A program made the position numbers and the translations under genes. The notes under the pieces were generated by a model, which saw only the letters and a list, made by a program, of their open reading frames with translations, was not told the origin of the DNA and searched no databases. From assembly GCF_000002425.4 (NCBI RefSeq), contig NC_037266.1, positions 5,583,443 to 5,647,442 on the forward strand: a stretch of DNA of 64,000 nt, given 5' to 3'. Position 1 is the first letter of the stretch, and every line of letters starts with the position of its first letter. Shown here piece after piece: positions 60,086-64,000 of this stretch. The DNA is from Physcomitrium patens (lineage: Eukaryota; Streptophyta; Bryopsida; Funariales; Funariaceae).

Positions 60086-61819
60086 CTAAAATGGTTGAAT
60101 CATTCTAACTCCACCCAAAACAGAATGCAGACAGACTGCATAGCACATCGTCATGAGTATCGTTGACTTGTCCATTGCTGCCTTGGTCGCGTCCCCAACA
60201 GCCTGCAGTTTCTCTCCAACTCCCGACCTTTTGGAAGTCTCGAAGTCCTGCTTCACGGCTTGAGCTTTACCCTTCCTACCAAAAGCCGCTGAAACTTTGC
60301 CCAGAGAAACATCAATCATTGACCTGACACCTGAGGCAGTCATAGTTCCAGCAATATCCAGGATCAATTTCCGATTGCTAGGAACAGCAATTACTTTGGA
60401 AATCTGATCAATATAGTTGATGGGCTTTGCTTCATTTTTCTCCGCAACGGTCTTTCCTTTCCATTTGACGGGAGATTGGCATGGAGATAAAGGCTCCTCT
60501 CCCATGTCGTAGAATACATCTACGTCGTCATTGTCATGAAACGTGTCATCAAAATCTGGGCAAAACACCGTTGACCTTCTCACTGCATTATACTTTGAGC
60601 TGCTAGGATCTGATTTAATAGCCTCATGACAGGAGTGCACAAAACTACTGGTCGAGACTTCGCAAACAGTAGTCAACAGATCAGTGATTGGACCTCGATG
60701 TTCCGGCTTCACTAATCCAGCTACAAGTTCATCAAAAGTGTTGATATCTTTCGTCCGATCCAGATATACCGATACAGCAGTTCCAACAAAATTTTGAATA
60801 CATTCCGTCATAGCTGATCTGCCCTCGACACTGCTTGCAAATGCAACTAAACTCTTCACGAGTCCACCTCCACTTCCCGATTCGTCTTCTCGTGACAAAG
60901 CGTTAGAAGTATTGATGTATTCTATGACAGAGGCAACGAAACTACGAGAGGCAGAGGCCACCACTGCCGATGCAAAACCCTTTCCGGAATCAGAAAAGAG
61001 CTTATCAACCAGCCTGTCCACCAAATCTTCTTTGCCTTTCCGTTTCCCAGAAAGAATTCTTTCTCCGTTCCCGCTGACATCGGACCCAACACCTGATCCT
61101 TCTTGTAGAACTTCCTTCGTGCCTCTTACAATCGATGAACTGACCTGAGTTTTGGCATGGTTCAGAATGCTTCCAGCATTAGTCCAACCGTTGCCTTCCA
61201 ATACTACATCGCAATTCTTCGAGAACTCCTTGGTGTTTTCATCTTCATCTGGTGATAGAGCTCTATCATCCAGAGAGGTAGAGGTAGGAGAAATACCCTC
61301 TTGCAAGACACGAATATCCTCGCCACTCCACTTAATCACGTTTTTCGTTTCCTCGGGATGCCCAGCTCCCCTTGGACTCAACGAGGTGCTCCGCAAAGGT
61401 TGTAGTTTCCGAGTCTGCTCCTCATGCTCAAGGCTCAAGGAAACAGACTTGCCACTGACAAATGTCGACAAAACTCCACGACTCACGGCGGCCGACAGCG
61501 CGGCGATGCCCTCTTGTGCCTCATGAGAGGACGCAAGTTTTAGAAGCTGCTTGATGGACTGTGGCACCTCGTCTTTGTCGGAGACGAGAAATCCATGAAG
61601 GTCACTCAATATGATAGCAAAAGAGATGCTCCCTTGAGAGAGGACCTCAAGAAGAGACGAGAAAGACTGGAAGAAAAGATATACGCGGAGTCGTTTCCGG
61701 AAATGGTAAACCCTGTAAGTCACATATCCGCCTGCTGCTAGGGCACCGCACGCAAGAAGGACATTCCTTCTGGAACGGGTAATCGAAAGCATCGTGCTCC
61801 TCACCAGCTCCTCCTCCAT
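60086..61819 (-). CDS. PHLOEM PROTEIN 2-LIKE A10-type membrane-anchored protein
   Basis: The intronless frame encodes 577 residues. It resembles the plant proteins annotated as PHLOEM PROTEIN 2-LIKE A10, whose biochemical role is not established. After a short N-terminus, residues about 18-38 (RNVLLACGALAAGGYVTYR) form a probable membrane anchor, followed by a basic RKRLR and a conserved segment with ILSDLHGFL and DEVPQSIKQLLKLA (about 70-97). The middle (about 125-255) is Ser/Glu-rich and probably disordered. The C-terminal half carries blocks typical of the family: FASAVVASASRSFV, QNFVGTAVSVYLDRT and NTFDELVAGLVKPEH. A last hydrophobic stretch ends the protein. It is longer than the roughly 400-residue flowering-plant relatives that I recall, mostly because of the low-complexity middle. 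The start used gives the full frame; the ATG nine codons later is also plausible. Confidence 0.75.
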   Translation of the reverse strand: MEEELVRSTMLSITRSRRNVLLACGALAAGGYVTYRVYHFRKRLRVYLFFQSFSSLLEVLSQGSISFAIILSDLHGFLVSDKDEVPQSIKQLLKLASSHEAQEGIAALSAAVSRGVLSTFVSGKSVSLSLEHEEQTRKLQPLRSTSLSPRGAGHPEETKNVIKWSGEDIRVLQEGISPTSTSLDDRALSPDEDENTKEFSKNCDVVLEGNGWTNAGSILNHAKTQVSSSIVRGTKEVLQEGSGVGSDVSGNGERILSGKRKGKEDLVDRLVDKLFSDSGKGFASAVVASASRSFVASVIEYINTSNALSREDESGSGGGLVKSLVAFASSVEGRSAMTECIQNFVGTAVSVYLDRTKDINTFDELVAGLVKPEHRGPITDLLTTVCEVSTSSFVHSCHEAIKSDPSSSKYNAVRRSTVFCPDFDDTFHDNDDVDVFYDMGEEPLSPCQSPVKWKGKTVAEKNEAKPINYIDQISKVIAVPSNRKLILDIAGTMTASGVRSMIDVSLGKVSAAFGRKGKAQAVKQDFETSKRSGVGEKLQAVGDATKAAMDKSTILMTMCYAVCLHSVLGGVRMIQPF

Positions 61820-62900
61820 TATTACATATTACGTTCCCACGCACAACCAGAATGCACTATTTCCAACAACCGAAGCTTCTCTAGAACCAATGCTATTCAC
61901 TTTCCCTTGTACGATCCACTAATGCCATCTCTAAGGCTCACCTATCCCGCACATACCCTGTTTACTCAAATCTCTCACCCTATCCTTTCTTGCGTCTGCT
62001 CCACACCACCACTCAGTAATCGAATCTCATTTCTAAACCCCGTAGTTCAAAAACCTTCATTCAATCCCACACGACGCTTCAAGCAACCTTCAATAACTCC
62101 TTGCTCTACACTCTAGAAAGGCGTCATACAATTCACATCAACCGATTGCTAAAAAAAAAGAAAAAAAATCTCTATTCCAAAACTCGCGTCAAAACATTAC
62201 ACATCTACAACCTCAGTGACTTGTACTCGAAACATATATCCTCAATGCCCTTATCCCAAACATCAATTCAACACACCCTCGAACCTCTACCACAGACTCA
62301 AATCGTATCATAAAGTGTTGTAATTATTCCCCTTTTTGTACAGAAAGAAAGAAAGATAAAAAAGACACGCGCTGAAGTAGAGACTAAGGAAAATGCTTAC
62401 ATAATCAACCATCGACACGCCAGCGAGAGCTCACTCCGCACACCATATCCATGATCGACCACTCCGGAGCTCATGCCGCCCAGTCACAAAAAGAGAGCCC
62501 TAGCGAATGAAGACGAAGATGAAGACTCGCTCTAGAGAGGTGGCATGCTTTTCAGACCCCCGGGCCTTAGGATGGATTCCTTCATTCGTTCTATTTCGGC
62601 ATTCATCCTCCGCTGGGTTCCAGTGTGTGCAATCCGCAGTGACGAACGGCCGCATTGATTGAGACTGACAGACTGGATGACAAATTTTGGCGCGAATTGT
62701 ACAGCTGGAGCTTTCGTCGTCCTATTCGGATGCCTGATCTGGCAGTTGAGTCTGAGCTGGCACGGGAATGACTGAACGAGACTTTCAGTCTCGTGTGAAT
62801 GCGGATAAGTTTCGAGTCAGTCTCCCGGAGTTCTATGGGTGGTGACTTTTCACTCGAAAGTGTAAAATATTATCTGTTAGTTATAATTAATTAGTTGGTT
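61820..62900 (-). promoter_or_regulatory. Putative promoter and leader of the PP2-A10-like gene
   Basis: The region upstream of the minus-strand gene is balanced in composition, with C-rich plus-strand stretches at 61,910-62,110 (T- and A-poor on the other strand) and A-rich runs near 62,148-62,168. Two plus-strand frames of about 70 codons have no motif. Nothing in it contradicts a simple promoter/leader role, which is inferred from position. Confidence 0.35.
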
Positions 62901-64000
62901 AATTATAGTAATAAAAATAAAATATTTATTTCATAAAAATTAATAAAATTAATAATATCGGTTACACTCGATTGTTCACTTTTTATTTGGTACTCCATTA
63001 CCAAACTTAAAAACATGATAATTATCAAAAACATATTAAAAATCAGATAATAAAAGAATACTTTAAACTTTTATTTTAATTAGATAAATTATATAATTAT
63101 ATAGTAATTTTTTAGGGTCTGTTGAAAATAATATTGTTTTGAAAATGTTTATTTACTATCATATTTACTTTTTGAAATGTATTTTTTTTCTTTTTAATAT
63201 TAATTATAGGGCTTGTCAGGTTTCGGAATTATAATGTAAAATGAAGTAATTAAATAAAAATTATAACATTATTATTATTCTTATCATTATTTATCTTTAA
63301 ACATGCTTTTATTGTTTGTACCAATCACAACTTCTCGTACAATGGTTTTCATGGTTTTTATGTGGTGTTAAAGAAATATGTTATTTTCATTTGCTTTTCA
63401 GTTTTACAAAATTTGAAAGTAAACATTGTTGTTTGTGTGCTGTACTTACAGATGGTTATAGCTGGGTACTATTAAACATTTCAAAGTTCTTATTTAAACA
63501 AGGTACTATGTGAATTTTGTTCTATGATATTGTTTTTACTATTTTCAAAAATCAAATCAAACATGTAGTTGAGTAACCAAAATGAAAACAAAAACAAAAA
63601 CGAATAATAGAGCTAAAAATACCGTAACATTTGGATTGTTCAAAATTTGTCTCCATAAAACTAATCCATCCCTCATTTTGGCTTTTTATTGGTATTATAG
63701 CAATTGATCTTGGAGAAGATTATATAGACTTATAACATGTTCCAAAAATTTTAAAACTGTTTAAGAGAGGCTTTTAGATAACTACAGAATGTTGTCAAAT
63801 AAACATAGAATACTATAGAAAGTTATGGGCTCAAAAAGATTTTGAAGGGTTTGAAGTTTAACACAAAATAGTATAATAGTTCAGAAGATATTGTAATAGT
63901 TTTCTAAAATTAGAAAGCGATTAAAGTTACTGGGAGGTGTAGTTTGATGATGTACACTTATATTTTGTGGCACTAATGTATCGGAACATTAAAATCAAAT
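62901..64000. other. AT-rich DNA at the window end
   Basis: Composition switches to AT-rich near 62.87 kb and remains so to the end. A 65-codon frame at 63,316-63,513 lacks motifs. No gene or recognisable repeat is seen. Confidence 0.55.

Overview
This window reads as plant nuclear DNA. The evidence is a spliced plant-type NADH-glutamate synthase gene with GT-AG introns, an AT-hook/PPC (AHL) gene, a PHLOEM PROTEIN 2-LIKE A10-type gene and several plant-type retroelements. A bryophyte, most likely a moss, is my inference. It rests on the Gag and chromodomain style of the Ty3 element, the NB-ARC remnant and the contrast between gene-bearing DNA and extremely AT-rich repeat blocks; no marker in the window settles it.

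Layout. At 1.6-2.5 kb lies an intronless AHL gene (+) preceded by G-rich purine tracts. From 2.5 to 10.4 kb I recognise no gene. From about 10.4 to 36 kb is a repeat-rich, mostly very AT-rich block. It holds a decayed NB-ARC resistance-type pseudogene (13.3-15.4 kb), a young Ty3/gypsy chromovirus with both LTRs and a 5-bp target duplication (18,923-26,663), a second LTR-like element nested inside its pol (21,492-22,829), an inverted pair of copies of an unknown decayed coding sequence (29.7-30.3 and 31.0-31.6 kb), and an old minus-strand Ty1/copia pol remnant (31.65-36 kb). At 36,404-38,112 there is an almost complete Tc1-like DNA transposon with inverted repeats, TA target site and a DD34E transposase carrying two stops. 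At 43.2-43.75 kb is a diverged relative of the chromovirus LTR. AT-rich DNA with many microsatellites runs from 41.8 to 46.6 kb.

The right end is the main genic part. A complete 11-exon NADH-GOGAT gene (50,953-59,051, +, predicted 2,213 residues) faces an intronless PP2-A10-like gene (61,819-60,086, -), with about 1 kb between the two convergent ends. From 61.8 kb to the end there is a probable promoter and then AT-rich DNA.

The genes are unrelated housekeeping or regulatory loci rather than a pathway cluster. I found no clear new multi-gene system. The features most worth following up are the Tc1-like transposon in a plant, the intact 140-codon extra ORF after pol in a chromovirus whose gag-pol is broken, and the consistent transition-type (C-to-T/G-to-A) decay of every repeat, seen most directly by comparing the two copies of the 29.7/31.0 kb inverted pair.
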